Shown: in pieces, positions 45,890-56,300 of the stretch | How the letters are laid out: each line of letters opens with the position of its first letter | Position numbering within the stretch: the stretch's first letter is position 1 | Source of the DNA: Epiperipatus broadwayi | Lineage: Eukaryota > Onychophora > Udeonychophora > Euonychophora > Peripatidae | Length of the DNA stretch: 64,000 nt | Direction of reading: 5' to 3' | Assembly: GCA_028023455.1 (NCBI GenBank) | Contig: JAQFVV010000021.1 | Location: 5,976,853-6,040,852 of the forward strand | Notes under the pieces: model-generated | Told to the model about the DNA's origin: nothing | The model's input: the letters and a program-made list of their open reading frames with translations, nothing else | Database searches by the model: none | Position numbers and translations under genes: made by a program

Positions 45890-48535
45890 ATTGTTCATAA
45901 AAAAAAAACTTAGTTATTCCTTAGTATGATCTGAATTTATTAAAACTATTAAAAAAGATAAAGGTAATCATGAATTTATCCTCATAAAAATGTAAACCCT
46001 TTCCCATTATTTGTGACAGTCCCATCATATGATTGTATTACTTACTGTAACAGTAAGGGCACTGATACATTACTTTCTAATTAAGAATTGCTAGATACTC
46101 ATTGACTGATCACTACAAAAGAGCAATTTTGTTTGTAACCTAAAAAAATAAAAAGGTTCACTGGGTCGAGAATCAAAACCAAGATGATGATCTTAAGAAA
46201 ATAATATGCTAACTACTAGGTAAAGTGTTTCCAAATGAGTAACCTACAATGCTTCCTAATTGGTGTATATTCCAATCACTGGTTGAATCTAACATTGTTA
46301 ATTTCAACAAAGCATTGGAAAATAGTGCATTCATTTTAATATTACTGTAAGAAATTGTGACCATTTTTTAAGCTAAATTGCTACTTTCAAACATGGCAGT
46401 GTCAATGTATAGAACCACCTTATTGCTTGAATATCTTTTTAAATTTAATCACAAAGTTTTGAAGTATATATAATGATTAAAGTTTAAACTATTAAAACAT
46501 CACATGACCACAACTTCTTATCCGTACACAATCTGTTAAAACAGTAGCAATCATCTTCATATTTGGTAGTATTATTATATGGATAGAGTGTCTTCTGATT
46601 AAAGTATATTTGAATTTCAATATGTTTAATTGATGTATCTATTTGAATCTATTTGTGGTTTTTATGTATATATCATATTTTTATCTTAAAAAATTGTAAA
46701 GCTATTATGGAATGAATTTGTTATAATAGCTTTAAATGATTAACCATAATATCCTTAGTGTATGTTTAGTTACAAGAATCTGAAATATATTTTTGGATTG
46801 AATCTATGATTAAAACTAAACATAAAATCAAACATTTATAACATCTTCATTGGAAAAAAATAACACATGATATATATTATCTCCTCACTTCCATTCTTTA
46901 TTATATGTATGTATTATAACAATAAGGAAAATTGCGATGGACCTGGGGTGATAGCACTCGTCATCATCAACCCTAGTTACTACAAAATTTGAATATAAAA
47001 TTAAACACAAATGAATTGGAGTAATGAGCATGAGAAATCAAAGATCAACACAGAACTAATTACAAGTTCACCAGCATTACATAAAAGTAATAATCATTCA
47101 TCATCATGCCTGATCAACAATAAAAATTAATCAACAGTCAATCTTGTAACTGGATTTGAAATAGGTCTACTATAGACCAGGCTAATGATTTAGCACTTGC
47201 TAGTTTGGGGCAGATTATTTAAATAATAATTTGGATGAACAAATTTAAATGCTAATTCACAAGAAAATAACAATAAAATATAATACTGGGTTACTAAAAC
47301 ATGCTGACCATCATCAATGCTCTGGCCACATAGTTCTATTAATGTACTCACCAACTACAAATTTAATTTCTAAATAATTAAAATAAAATAGTGCATGGAC
47401 TTTAAAAGATATCCCCATTGCATCAACCAGGATTATCATCATCTGGGTGTCCATAATACTAAACACAAACCCCTTTTGTATAACAGACCATTATGCACAA
47501 ATCCAATTCAGAGAGCAAAAGCTCTATAACTGATACTGTGATCAAAAGATATAATACAAACATATAATATTCTAAAACTATTTCAGATTGAATAAATTCA
47601 CTGGAAAAATATAAACAATGAAATAATAAATTTATTAATAGCAATTAAATTGAAGTCTGCTATCATGCAATAAATATAAATTAAATCTTCTGACATTGAT
47701 TAACACAACAAGCTATCACATTGTGATTTACAAATATGTCAATATGTAAAACACCTATAGATATGCGCTATAATAATTGATGAACATATTCGAATTGTCA
47801 TAAACCTATAAATGAAATTCATTTTTATAATACATAATTAAGTCAATTATTTTATATAGCGCATGTGCAACAGTTTAATGCTTTTTAAAATTATAATACA
47901 TAATTAATGACTAATTTAACATATATGAGTGTGCTTATGAAAATTTGTGCACACTGGCATTTATAAAAAAAATAAATGTAATAAACCATATTATATTTTC
48001 TTAAAACACAATTAATTCAATGTCAAAAAATATACATAAAATTCACTCATATATATAAGCACTCAGATGTGCTGTGTAATAGCTTAAATTAACATGTTCA
48101 AATTGTCATAGACTTATATAAAAATTCACTTAGTTTTTAATAATACATAATTGTGCATGATGTGTGTATATAAAAAATATAGATACTATGAATCAAAGTT
48201 ATTAACCCTACCAATTTTCACTATTTTTCTGACAGCTTTCTTTGTTTTCACTAGATTTAATAGATTTAAGCTTTCAATTTTCATTTTGTTATTAAACATT
48301 TATTATTTACCAGAATATAATAAATTTGACCTTATTCCATAGATATTTTTGTTTCAAAATTAAATAAAATTTAAAAAAATCACATTTGATTTCTGTAATT
48401 ATTTAAAAAAAATATATTTATTCAAAACAAAACATAATCATGTCATCAAATTTTAGGTGGTGTCAATTCAATTTATAAAATGAACGAAATCTTATTTGTT
48501 TCAAATTTGATTTACAAATCTAAACGCTTTTTTTT
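45890..48535. other. AT-rich spacer
   Basis: Two weak signals only: a tRNA-like scrap (46150-46235, minus; wording like cctagtagttagcat and tggttttgattctcgaccc) and a diverged direct repeat (47778-47840 with 48085-48160, sharing caaattgtcata and taatacataatt). No gene is supported. Confidence 0.4.
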
Positions 48536-48538
48536 AAT

Positions 48539-48549
48539 AACTACTAGAT
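48539..48549. repeat. Target-site duplication, left copy
   Basis: aactactagat, repeated exactly at 51156-51166; brackets the composite insertion. Confidence 0.7.
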
Positions 48550-48663
48550 CTATTAAAACAGGCAAAACTCTCCATACAGTATTGCCGCTTTGCAATCTAG
48601 AGTAATCAATGGATGCCAGAAGGCTTGTGCATAAAATCCCTATCTAGTGCCCACTCATCCAAA

Positions 48664-48712
48664 TCCCCAGACTAGTTTCTGGCTTGTGGCCTTTGTCAGT
48701 GAGGAGCCTTGG
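48664..48712 (-). ncRNA. Hammerhead ribozyme relic, family D
   Basis: Minus strand: stem I CCUCA with UGGGG, core CUGACAA (G8 lost), stem II around AGGC-CACAA-GCC, GAAA, stem III C-UA-G, U16.1 and C17. The one core change should abolish cleavage. The segment ACUAGU around stem III is self-complementary. Confidence 0.7.
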
Positions 48713-49000
48713 ATCTGAGAGCACTGTACATAGATCTTAGGATCTATTGCAACCCTCCAGCCACCACCTTTTAAAACTATAAGTCTTAAATTGAAAACAC
48801 AATAATATTTTCAATGCAAGCTCATTAGTTTATATAGCAATATAAGTCTGAACTCAGTTCAGTACTCAAACATTTTGGTGCCTTTGGTTTTTTAATAATA
48901 TAGCCACCACTATGCTATTAGGCAGGATTGGTTTTAAGCCAATAAATATCACATAATCACCATTTCTTATGCTTTCTTATCATCATCATCATCATCATTA

Positions 49001-51062
49001 TCAACCATTATCAATCCACTGCAGGATGAAGGTCTCTCCAAGTTTAATCCATCTTCTCCGATCTTTAGCTTCTCTTCTCCACATCACCCCTACACATTTT
49101 CTTATTTCATCCATCCATCTTACATGTGGTCTCCTTCTGGGTCTTTTACAATCTCCTGGAATCCAGTTTAAAATTTCAATTGTCCATCTATTATCATCTC
49201 TTCTAGCAATATGTCCAGCCCAACTCCACTTCAATCTTTTAATTTTTTCAATGAGGTCAGTAACACCTGTTTGTTCTCTTACCCATACATTGCGTTTTCG
49301 ATCTCTTCTTGTTACTCCCAACATACATCTCTCCATACTTCTTTGAGTGGTCTGAAGTCTCTGTATTGATCTTCTATTAAGTGTCCAAGTCTCAGATCCA
49401 TAAGTAAGAACTGGTAAAACACATTTGTTAAAAACCTTTCTTTTCAAACACATAGGCATATTTCCTTTTAATATCAAGTTATTTCTACCGAAAGCACTCC
49501 AACCAAGTTTAATTCTATGATTAATTTCCTCCATTATGTTTCCATCTGTATTAATAATCTGACCAAGGTATTTGTAACTTTTAACTTCTTCTAATTCATC
49601 ATAATCAATCTTTATTTTCATATTTTGAGCAAATCGATTAAACATTACTTTAGTCTTTTTAACATTTATCTTTAGTCCTACTTTCATCTGATAACTCCTG
49701 CAACATTTCCTGCAGCTCCGAAGCATTATTTGCAAAAACAACTACATCATCTGCGAAATCTAAATGACTTAAATAATCTCCATTTACTTTCACTCCTTTA
49801 GTTTCCCATTTTAATCCACAAAAAACTTCTTGCAGCACTGCTGTAAAAAGTTTTGGAGATATGGAGTCACCTTGTCTTACACCTTTCTCAATGTTGACTT
49901 TCCCAGTATCATTATGTAATCTAATTGTTGCTGTTGCATTTTTATAAATATTCTTTAAAATATGACAATATCCTGGATCTATACCTTGATGATCCAATGC
50001 TTTAATCACTGAAGAAATGTTTATAGAATCAAATGCCTTTTCATAATCTACAAATCCAAAACATAATGACAACTCATATTCATTTGTCCTTTCTATAACT
50101 TCTCTCAATACTTGAATATGATCTACTGTACTAAAACCACTTTTAAATCCAGCTTGTTCTCTTGGTTGGTGAAAATCCAAGATTCTCTGTAGACAAGTTG
50201 TAATTATCTTGGTAAAATTTTTATATAAAACTGATAAAAGGCTGATAGGTCTGTAATTTATAATATCTTCTTTATCACCTTTTTTAAATATTAATATTAT
50301 TACTGCATTCTTCCAATCATCCAGTACATCTTTATCATTTAGACATTTGGTATATAACTTTGCTAATATTTTTTCTGTTTCTTCACCTGCTTCTTTTAAT
50401 ATATCAATTATAATTCCATCATTACCTGGAGCCTTTCCTTTTTTCATACATTTAATTGCATTTCTCACTTCTTCATTTAAAATTCTGGGCAATTTGAAAG
50501 ATGTAATAGATATAGGAGGTACTTGTTCTTTATTACTATATAATTCTTGATAAAAATCTTCTACCAACTTCATAATGTCATCCCTATTTTTAGTAATAAT
50601 TCCATCTTTTTTCCTTATTGCAGATATAAATTTCCTACCAATACCAAAATGTTGTTTTACATTCTTAAGACTTTTATTTTCTTCTACAGCTTTTCTTGCT
50701 AGTTCACAGTTATACTTTCTTATATCATTTTCAACACTTTTCCGGACCATTTTACAAAATTCGAGATATTCAATTTTTTTTAATGCATCATTCTTGTATA
50801 TCTTCATATTCCTTCTTTTCTTCATAAGTTCTCTAGTCTCAGTAGAAATTTTATTAGTCAATTGCTGCTTTTTTCTACCAGCTATCTTTGTTGCAGTTTT
50901 TAAAAGTGTATAAGTTATTTTCATATTAATTTCATTCAAATCTGAATCGTGTTCAAAATCTACTAATACTTGAAACCGATTTGTAAGTTCTAATTTAAAT
51001 TCATTAGAATGTTTCTGAAGATTAGGAATATCAACTGTAAATATAGTTTTTCTTATACCTGT
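49001..51062 (-). pseudogene. RTE-type LINE reverse transcriptase, 5'-truncated
   Basis: Copies its own RNA at nicked target DNA. Starting from 51059 the frame is open through VDIPNLQKHSNEF (linker between endonuclease and RT), GKAPGNDGI, NYRPISLL, motif A FVDYEKAFDSI, motif B GVRQGDSISPKLF and the catalytic FADD in SHLDFADDVVVFA. It then shifts frame at 49676-49690, where comparison with 33585-33600 shows an 8-bp deletion between two gaaagta words. The second frame continues KINVKKTKVMFN, YKYLGQIINTDG, LTYGSETWTL, WSWAGHIARRDD, a basic KRPRRRPHVRWMDEIRK block and the stop at 49001. The AP endonuclease is missing. The tail atgatgatgatgat just after the stop is the usual RTE 3' end. This is the least decayed RTE in the window and may be fairly recent; dead through truncation and the frameshift. 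Confidence 0.9.
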
Positions 51063-51155
51063 TATTAAAACAGGAAAAACTACTCCATACAGTATTGCTT
51101 GTTTTAATAACAGTTATAAGCAAGCATAAGAAATGGTGATTATGTGATGTTTATT

Positions 51156-51166
51156 AACTACTAGAT
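51156..51166. repeat. Target-site duplication, right copy
   Basis: aactactagat, identical to 48539-48549. Confidence 0.7.
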
Positions 51167-51169
51167 ATA

Positions 51170-52125
51170 TCAAATTATGTTTTAAAAGTTTACAATTTTT
51201 TTCATAATTTTTATATTGCTAAATATAATACCAATCAGGTGAATGACTTCATTTTGTAGACAGCAGTATTTCCTGTGATTATAATCACTATAGTAACAAT
51301 ATTTAGAAGAACATATTTTTTTATTATTTAAAAATAAAACATTTCTGTAATAAATAAATATATAAATAGACTTACTTTTTATTTTTAATAATTATTACAT
51401 AATTAGGTTACCAATATAATCATAAACTTTCCAAGAAATGAAATTTTTACACCACTGTAATATTTTCTGGATGACCATAATATTTTCTCAAAGTGAACAT
51501 GCAGTGTTTGAGATTGGGAAATATATAATGGTTATCCATCATTGGTGGAGCTTGTGATCATTTGTCAGACCACCTCTTGGCTTTTTAAGGCATCTATTGA
51601 TTTGGATTTAAAATGTTAGAAAATAAATATACATGAATTCTAAAACCGTAAAAACAAAAAGCTTTGCAAAATTTTTAGCAGAGGGTGAAAAACAACTTTA
51701 AAATTAACAAAACTGAAGCGTGTCTCTAATGCTCCAAAAGTAATTAAGGTTAATCCATTATTTCCAGTGATAAAAAAAGTCTTTTTTTTAAAAAAGAAAA
51801 TTATCATAAAATTCAGTTTGAAAAGTTCTTTTCTCTTGATTAATTATAAATGTGATTAAAAATATTCCAGCAGTTTTTTGTTTTCCAATGTAGATAGATT
51901 TTTTTTAAAGTTTTTATTTTTTTAAAAATATACTGAAACCATGTCTTACTTTTAGTTGAATAAAGTTATTTACTTAAACAAATATTTGTAATTTAAACTT
52001 TATTCAACTGTCATTTTCACTAAAGAAATTATTTAAAATAACTCACTAGCTGTATTTTTTATATATGTCATGCAGTACTTTTATCTGTGCTTTTCTGGTT
52101 ATAAATAAAACAGTATACATATAAA
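51170..52125. other. AT-rich spacer
   Basis: Nothing recognised. Confidence 0.5.
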
Positions 52126-52139
52126 CTAATTCTTCAGCA

Positions 52140-52428
52140 AGCTAATATACTCTTCTTGGTAAGCTGGTTCCTTCTAAAACCATAGACGGGCTTATTGTCA
52201 TCTTTGAAAAAGGTATAATCCAGATAATTTCTGACATTCAATCAGGTCCATTTAGTCTAGAATTTGATAGACTTTAGGCATACTATCGAGTACACAATAT
52301 GGGCTATGAAGAACATAAAAAACAGCTTCTTTACTTCCATGTGAATCCAACCTCTACCATTGTGAACTAGCAGTGACTGAATACACTGTCTTGCCTTCAA
52401 TTATATCTTCATAGTAATCATGTGTCAT
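52140..52428 (-). pseudogene. Decayed coding-like stretch of unknown function
   Basis: From ATG at 52428 one frame reads MTHDYYEDIIEGKTVYSVTA, SSQW, a stop at 52354, then RLDSHGSKEAVFYVLHSPYC and VLDSMPKVYQILD, a stop, MDLIECQKLSGLYLFQR, more stops, and KEPAYQEEYISLLKN. The amino-acid make-up is balanced rather than AT-driven, unlike other open frames nearby, which suggests a once-coding exon or an element protein. I recognise no family or motif. With at least four stops it is not a working gene in this form. Confidence 0.3.
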
Positions 52429-52434
52429 AATCTG

Positions 52435-52925
52435 ACAAATATTAAAAACTCCTCTTAATCTTTTTTAACCTTTTTATAGTTATGGTGGAATTAAAAAACA
52501 TAGTAATTAAAAATGTTTTTTTTATCTTGATTGCAAAAAGTTAATGATTTTTTCAATTTACATTAATCCTTTCAAAAACAACTTTGCAAAATTTTTTATC
52601 AAAATATGTTATACAAGCTTTAATTCATTAAAAAATTAATCTAATCAAAATAGATAGTGCAATTTTATAATTACCAGTATATCTATTTTAACATAAAAAC
52701 ATGCTTGTTTTAATTTCAAAATCAGAATTAATAAAATATTAATTAGATGTTTTTTAAAGGGTTAATTTATAATTTTTTTTTAAATTCAAAAATATTTAAT
52801 CCTTAGCTTTTATTTCAGTGTAATATAGACAATATCTATAAAAAAATTGTCTGTGTTTATATCTACTTTTCCTCTAAACTTTATGTATATAAACATGCAC
52901 ACACACTACTATATTGTTGTATGCC
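52435..52925. other. AT-rich spacer
   Basis: Nothing recognised. Confidence 0.5.
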
Positions 52926-53027
52926 ATGAGACACATAACTGGCTCAATATATATTCTAATATTCTCATGGATAAAAGATAAATTCATAATATTATTTCTG
53001 AGAGCTTTGTGTACTAAAAATAGCAAA

Positions 53028-53074
53028 ACAGCTGACATTTCAGTACAATAACAAAGTACTTTCCTCAGAGCTTC
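53028..53074 (-). ncRNA. Hammerhead ribozyme, family E
   Basis: Minus strand: stem I AGCU (53072-53069) pairs with AGCU (53033-53030); core CUGAGGA (53068-53062; position 7 free); one extra A; stem II AGUAC-UUUGUUAUU-GUACU; GAAA (53041-53038); UG then U16.1 and C17 (53034). All invariant bases are present. The bulged A next to stem II and the 4-bp stem I are weak points. The partner copy at 53981-54030 (plus) has lost the core. Confidence 0.65.
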
Positions 53075-53237
53075 TTCTTTCTCAAGATCATAAGAATATG
53101 TGTGGTGAGATGTAAAATCATATTATTTTCTGTCATATATAAAGGGAGTAAATGATTTAAAGAGAAATAATGTCCACACAATTTATACTACATTTAAAAA
53201 AAATAATGATGTATTTCATTTCCCTAAAGATAAAATT

Positions 53238-53555
53238 CATTTGGAGTGTCATGATCTATATAAAATTCCATGTTGAGTTTGTTCTCAAACATACATTGGA
53301 CAGACCAATCATAGAATTAATGTAAGAAAGGAAAAAACACATTTTAGCAGTTAGAGAAAAATTCATTTCATCAGCCATTTATTCACACATAAAATTAACT
53401 AACCATGATATCCATTTTAATAAAACACACATTATGGCAATAATTGAACAATATGACCAGAGACTGCTAAGGAAAAATATAGAAATTTTTAAAAGGGTTA
53501 AGAGCATAAATGAAAAGTGTGAAGTGAAAAAAATTAACAATAAACAATGAGGATT
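53238..53555 (+). pseudogene. PLE GIY-YIG endonuclease fragment
   Basis: Reads HLECHDLYKIPC, a stop, VCSQTYIGQTNHRINVRKEK, i.e. the GIY-YIG core with LYKIPC-x-VC (CxxC), YIG, and the conserved Arg. After a frameshift it continues ISSAIYSHIKLTNHDIHFNK, THIMAIIEQYDQRLLRKNIE and IFKRVKSINEK, the C-terminal helices. RT is absent. It is distinct in sequence from the PLEs at 4.3-8 kb and 30 kb, so at least three PLE lineages are represented. Confidence 0.8.
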
Positions 53556-53805
53556 GCCAATTCCTCTACAAGCTTTGTGATAAATGCTTAGCCAGAGCCA
53601 GCACTTAAAATATCTCTATCAGGAACACCCCCACACCTGATTTAGTGTCTGAACCTACCCTGACACCTCTCTGAGGAATGCTAAAGCATGAAACCATGGT
53701 CAATGGTTTGGGGGGGGGGGTTCCTGATAGAGATATTTTAAGTGCTGGCTCTGGCTAAGCATTTATCACAAAGCTTATAGAGGAATTGGCAATCCTCATT
53801 GTTTA
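53541..53805. repeat. 85-bp inverted repeat, one mismatch
   Basis: 53541-53625 (taaacaatgaggattgccaa ... tctctatcaggaa) and 53721-53805 are reverse complements over 85 bp with a single C/T difference. The loop of about 95 bp holds a hammerhead and a C run opposite a G run. The left arm begins at the end of the PLE coding fragment. Confidence 0.92.
53658..53720 (+). ncRNA. Hammerhead ribozyme, family K
   Basis: Core CUGAGGA (53671-53677; position 7 free), stem II AUGC-UAAA-GCAU (perfect), GAAA (53690-53693), stem III CC-AU-GG, U16.1 (53700), C17 (53701). All core bases are consensus. Stem I is the weak part: ACCUCU faces AAUGGU with inner mismatches, and further out CCC can pair with GGG. The segment ACCAUGGU is self-complementary, so stem III could form 8 bp in a dimer. 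Confidence 0.7.
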
Positions 53806-53959
53806 TAACTTATAAGCTTAAGAGATAGGGTCATGTGATCTATGACTCATAACAATATTTGGAAAAATAACTATGGAGGATAAAATAATTTTTAAAACAT
53901 CTCAACCAATAGAATTTGAGCATGAAAATAAAATAAAAGAAACAATAATGATTTTAAAT

Positions 53960-54145
53960 CTCACCATTAGGATTTGAAAAAGAAGGAGCTCTGAGAAAAA
54001 AAAAGTACTTGTGATGGTACTGAAACATCAGTTATTTTGGTTATTTTATTTTTACTATATGAAAGCTCCCAGAAATAATACTATGAATTCATACATATAA
54101 AATTGTAATATTCTCATAGATAAATGAATTAATAGTATTATTTCA
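53960..54145 (+). repeat. Family E copy (right outer arm)
   Basis: agctctgagaaaaaaaaagt then acttgtgatggtactgaaac and catcagttattttgg; mirror of 52930-53110. Stem II (aguac/guacu) and GAAA survive; CUGANGA is overrun by an A tract. Confidence 0.65.
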
Positions 54146-54174
54146 GAAGCTTATGTGTAACATATATATATATA

Positions 54175-54665
54175 AAACAATAAAAGTAATAAATATAATG
54201 GTAATAAACTACTATATAAAGTCTTTCAATTTGCAGAAGAACTTTTAGTTAATTGCTTAACCTATCTCAACTGCCATTAAATTCAAACATCAAAACAGAA
54301 GCAAATGTCATCAACTCAAATCCAATAAATCCTGAATTTTAATGTTAGCAGCTTGTCTAGGAAGCCAGTAGCAGAAACCAGTTTGGGGTTGGGGATATTC
54401 TGCAAAGCTTGTTAAGAGCTTATTTGTGAGCTCTCTATATAACATGTCTATTAATTATGTTCATTCTGTTTCTACTTAATAGACAAGCTGATAACATTAA
54501 AATTCAGGATTCATGGAATTTGAGTTGATGATGTTTGCTTTCATTTTGTTTGAATTTAATGATAGTTGAGGCAGGTAATGGAATTAACTGAAAGTACTTC
54601 TGTGGATTGAAAGACTGTATATAATAGTTTATTACCATAATTTTTATTATTTTTATTGTTATTAC
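54175..54665. repeat. Fold-back with family D core
   Basis: Arms 54175-54361 and 54478-54665 are inverted copies (caataaaagtaataaatataatgg, gtctttcaat, caactcaaatcc, cctgaattttaatgttagc and partners). The centre (54362-54477) is a family D 3' fragment with GAAAC-CA-GUU-UGGGG, the truncated 3' half of the D hammerhead, plus the D tail cttgttaagagcttatttgt. Confidence 0.8.
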
Positions 54666-54669
54666 AATA

Positions 54670-55850
54670 GTTTTTTATATAATAGCTAACTTCCAAACCA
54701 TAAATCAAGATAATGCAACTTGATAATATAAATTTAATATATATTAAGCATGCATTAACATTAAAACAATGAAAGAGGTAATCTCAAATCTTGATAATTT
54801 AAAATCACATAAAATTTAATTAACTATAGTATAATAATTGAACTATAATATTAATCTAAATATATAAAGTTGTAAGTACAGATAATAATGGTGTGAATAC
54901 AATACTCTTATTTCCCTAACTATAATCACTTAATATTTTTTCAGATCAAGAGAAAATTTAGTAATAATTCAAACAGCTCATGATGTTGAAAACTTAAACA
55001 GATATTAAAATAAATACAATACTTATTAATTTTAATATATATTTGGCTTTATATTTACAATGCATTCTGATTAATAATCACCTATTTGATATTGGTATGC
55101 TCAAAATGATCAATAAATACCATATTGTAATTTGATTCAATATCTATTAAATAAAACTATATAATATCTCCTCTGTGTTAAACATTTTATTTTTGTATAA
55201 AAATAAAATCTTTACAATGCAAAAAAGAATGATTTTTTTTCCTTTGGCTTTTCTTGCTAATATTCTGGTAAATTTTCAAATTAAGTCCAACAATATTTTT
55301 GTTGCTTGGTAATATCAACAATGGTAAATATTTTAAAAAAAGTTAGTAATTAAAGTTTTTAGGTATTATTATCTAGCAAAAAATGACAATGGCACCAATT
55401 AAATAACTTAGTTGAACAAACTATGGATAAAATAAAGTAGGTCATGCATGCCAATTTTAGGCACACCCACATGCACATATACACACATTATCTTTTCCCA
55501 AATTGATTTATTTTATTTACAAAAAATATTTAAAGCATTTAATTTGTTATTGAAATAACAACAACTAAATTGCAAGTGAAATTGAAATATGTTAAGTTTA
55601 AATTCAGGTTTAGATAAGTGCCATTCCTGATTGGCACTACTATTCACAATAATGATACTTTATTGCCCAAATGTTACTTATGTAATTTGTAATGAACGCT
55701 AAAATACAAATGTCTTCTGGGCTCTAAAGTTTACATAGGATTTTTATAATTTTGTCCAGATAAAAAAAGAAATATAATATCATTGTGAATTAATGGTACT
55801 ACATCTGTATAGAGATATATAAATTAATTTTAAAATTTTATTCTTATATA
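54670..55850. other. AT-rich spacer
   Basis: Nothing recognised. Confidence 0.5.
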
Positions 55851-55852
55851 GG

Positions 55853-56300
55853 GTATATGAGCACAGACTTTCACATGACCCACCACTCTCCACTCTATCT
55901 CATAATACTGATACACTTGAATACATATATGTTGAAAAGATAAATAATCACCAATATATGTATTTTATGCTAAACCAGCAATCATCAGTTGGTCCAAATT
56001 ATCATCTCCACACATATATGCAATAAGTGCTCAGCTATATATTAAGATAGTCAATCTTCATATTTTAATGGACAGGCTTCAATCCACTCTACACTCCAAC
56101 TCTTCAACCATCCATTCAATTGAAAATCTGATGATTAAATGCTCAAAGGCCACCCTGAGACCAAGATTCTTGTCACACCCATGTTGCCCTAAAGTCAATC
56201 TAAACCCCTCATGTACAGGACATAATCTATTAATACATATGCAAGGGATGGGCAGACATCTCTACTATATAATAACTGAAATACAGGCTTGTTAATTTTA
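55853..56300 (-). mobile_element. Family B monomer with near-intact hammerhead (55935-56010)
   Basis: An almost full-length family B unit on the minus strand, matching 29396-29998 from the cctgtatttcag word (56290-56279) through ggagtgtagagtggattgaa to the hammerhead and the gaaagtctgtgctcatat end. The hammerhead has CUGAUGA and a perfect inner stem I (ACCAA with UUGGU), stem II UUGCU-GGUUU-AGCAU, but GAAA is AAAA, which should disable it. Confidence 0.8.

Larger units (their letters stand above)
48550..51155 (-). mobile_element. Composite insertion: RTE LINE plus family D hammerhead unit
   Basis: An 11-bp duplication flanks about 2.6 kb. On the minus strand: a 5' cap that includes caatactgtatggagtagtt and ttcctgttttaataaca, the RTE reading frame (51062-49001), an ATG-rich RTE tail, a 30-bp segment (cataagaaatggtgattatg) that is an inverted repeat of the 5' end (51118-51155), then family D sequence ending caatactgtatggagagttt-tgcctgttttaatag. 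The 5' cap and the 3' end thus share sequence in direct order while the ccatttcttatgc words are inverted. Whether the RTE moved with these ends or simply inserted into a D-type element is open. Confidence 0.65.
52930..54145. mobile_element. PLE relic with nested inverted repeats and hammerheads
   Basis: Outer inverted arms 52930-53110 (minus) and 53960-54145 (plus) share family E sequence with a hammerhead. Inside lie a GIY-YIG fragment (53238-53555, plus), an 85-bp inverted repeat (53541-53625 with 53721-53805) and a family K hammerhead in its loop. This is a layered fold-back built from PLE 3' ends; the order of events is inference. Confidence 0.65.

Noticed and set aside
48969-49346. 125-codon plus-strand open frame
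   Set aside because: It lies antisense over the RTE C-terminus; the opposite strand has recognised LINE motifs.
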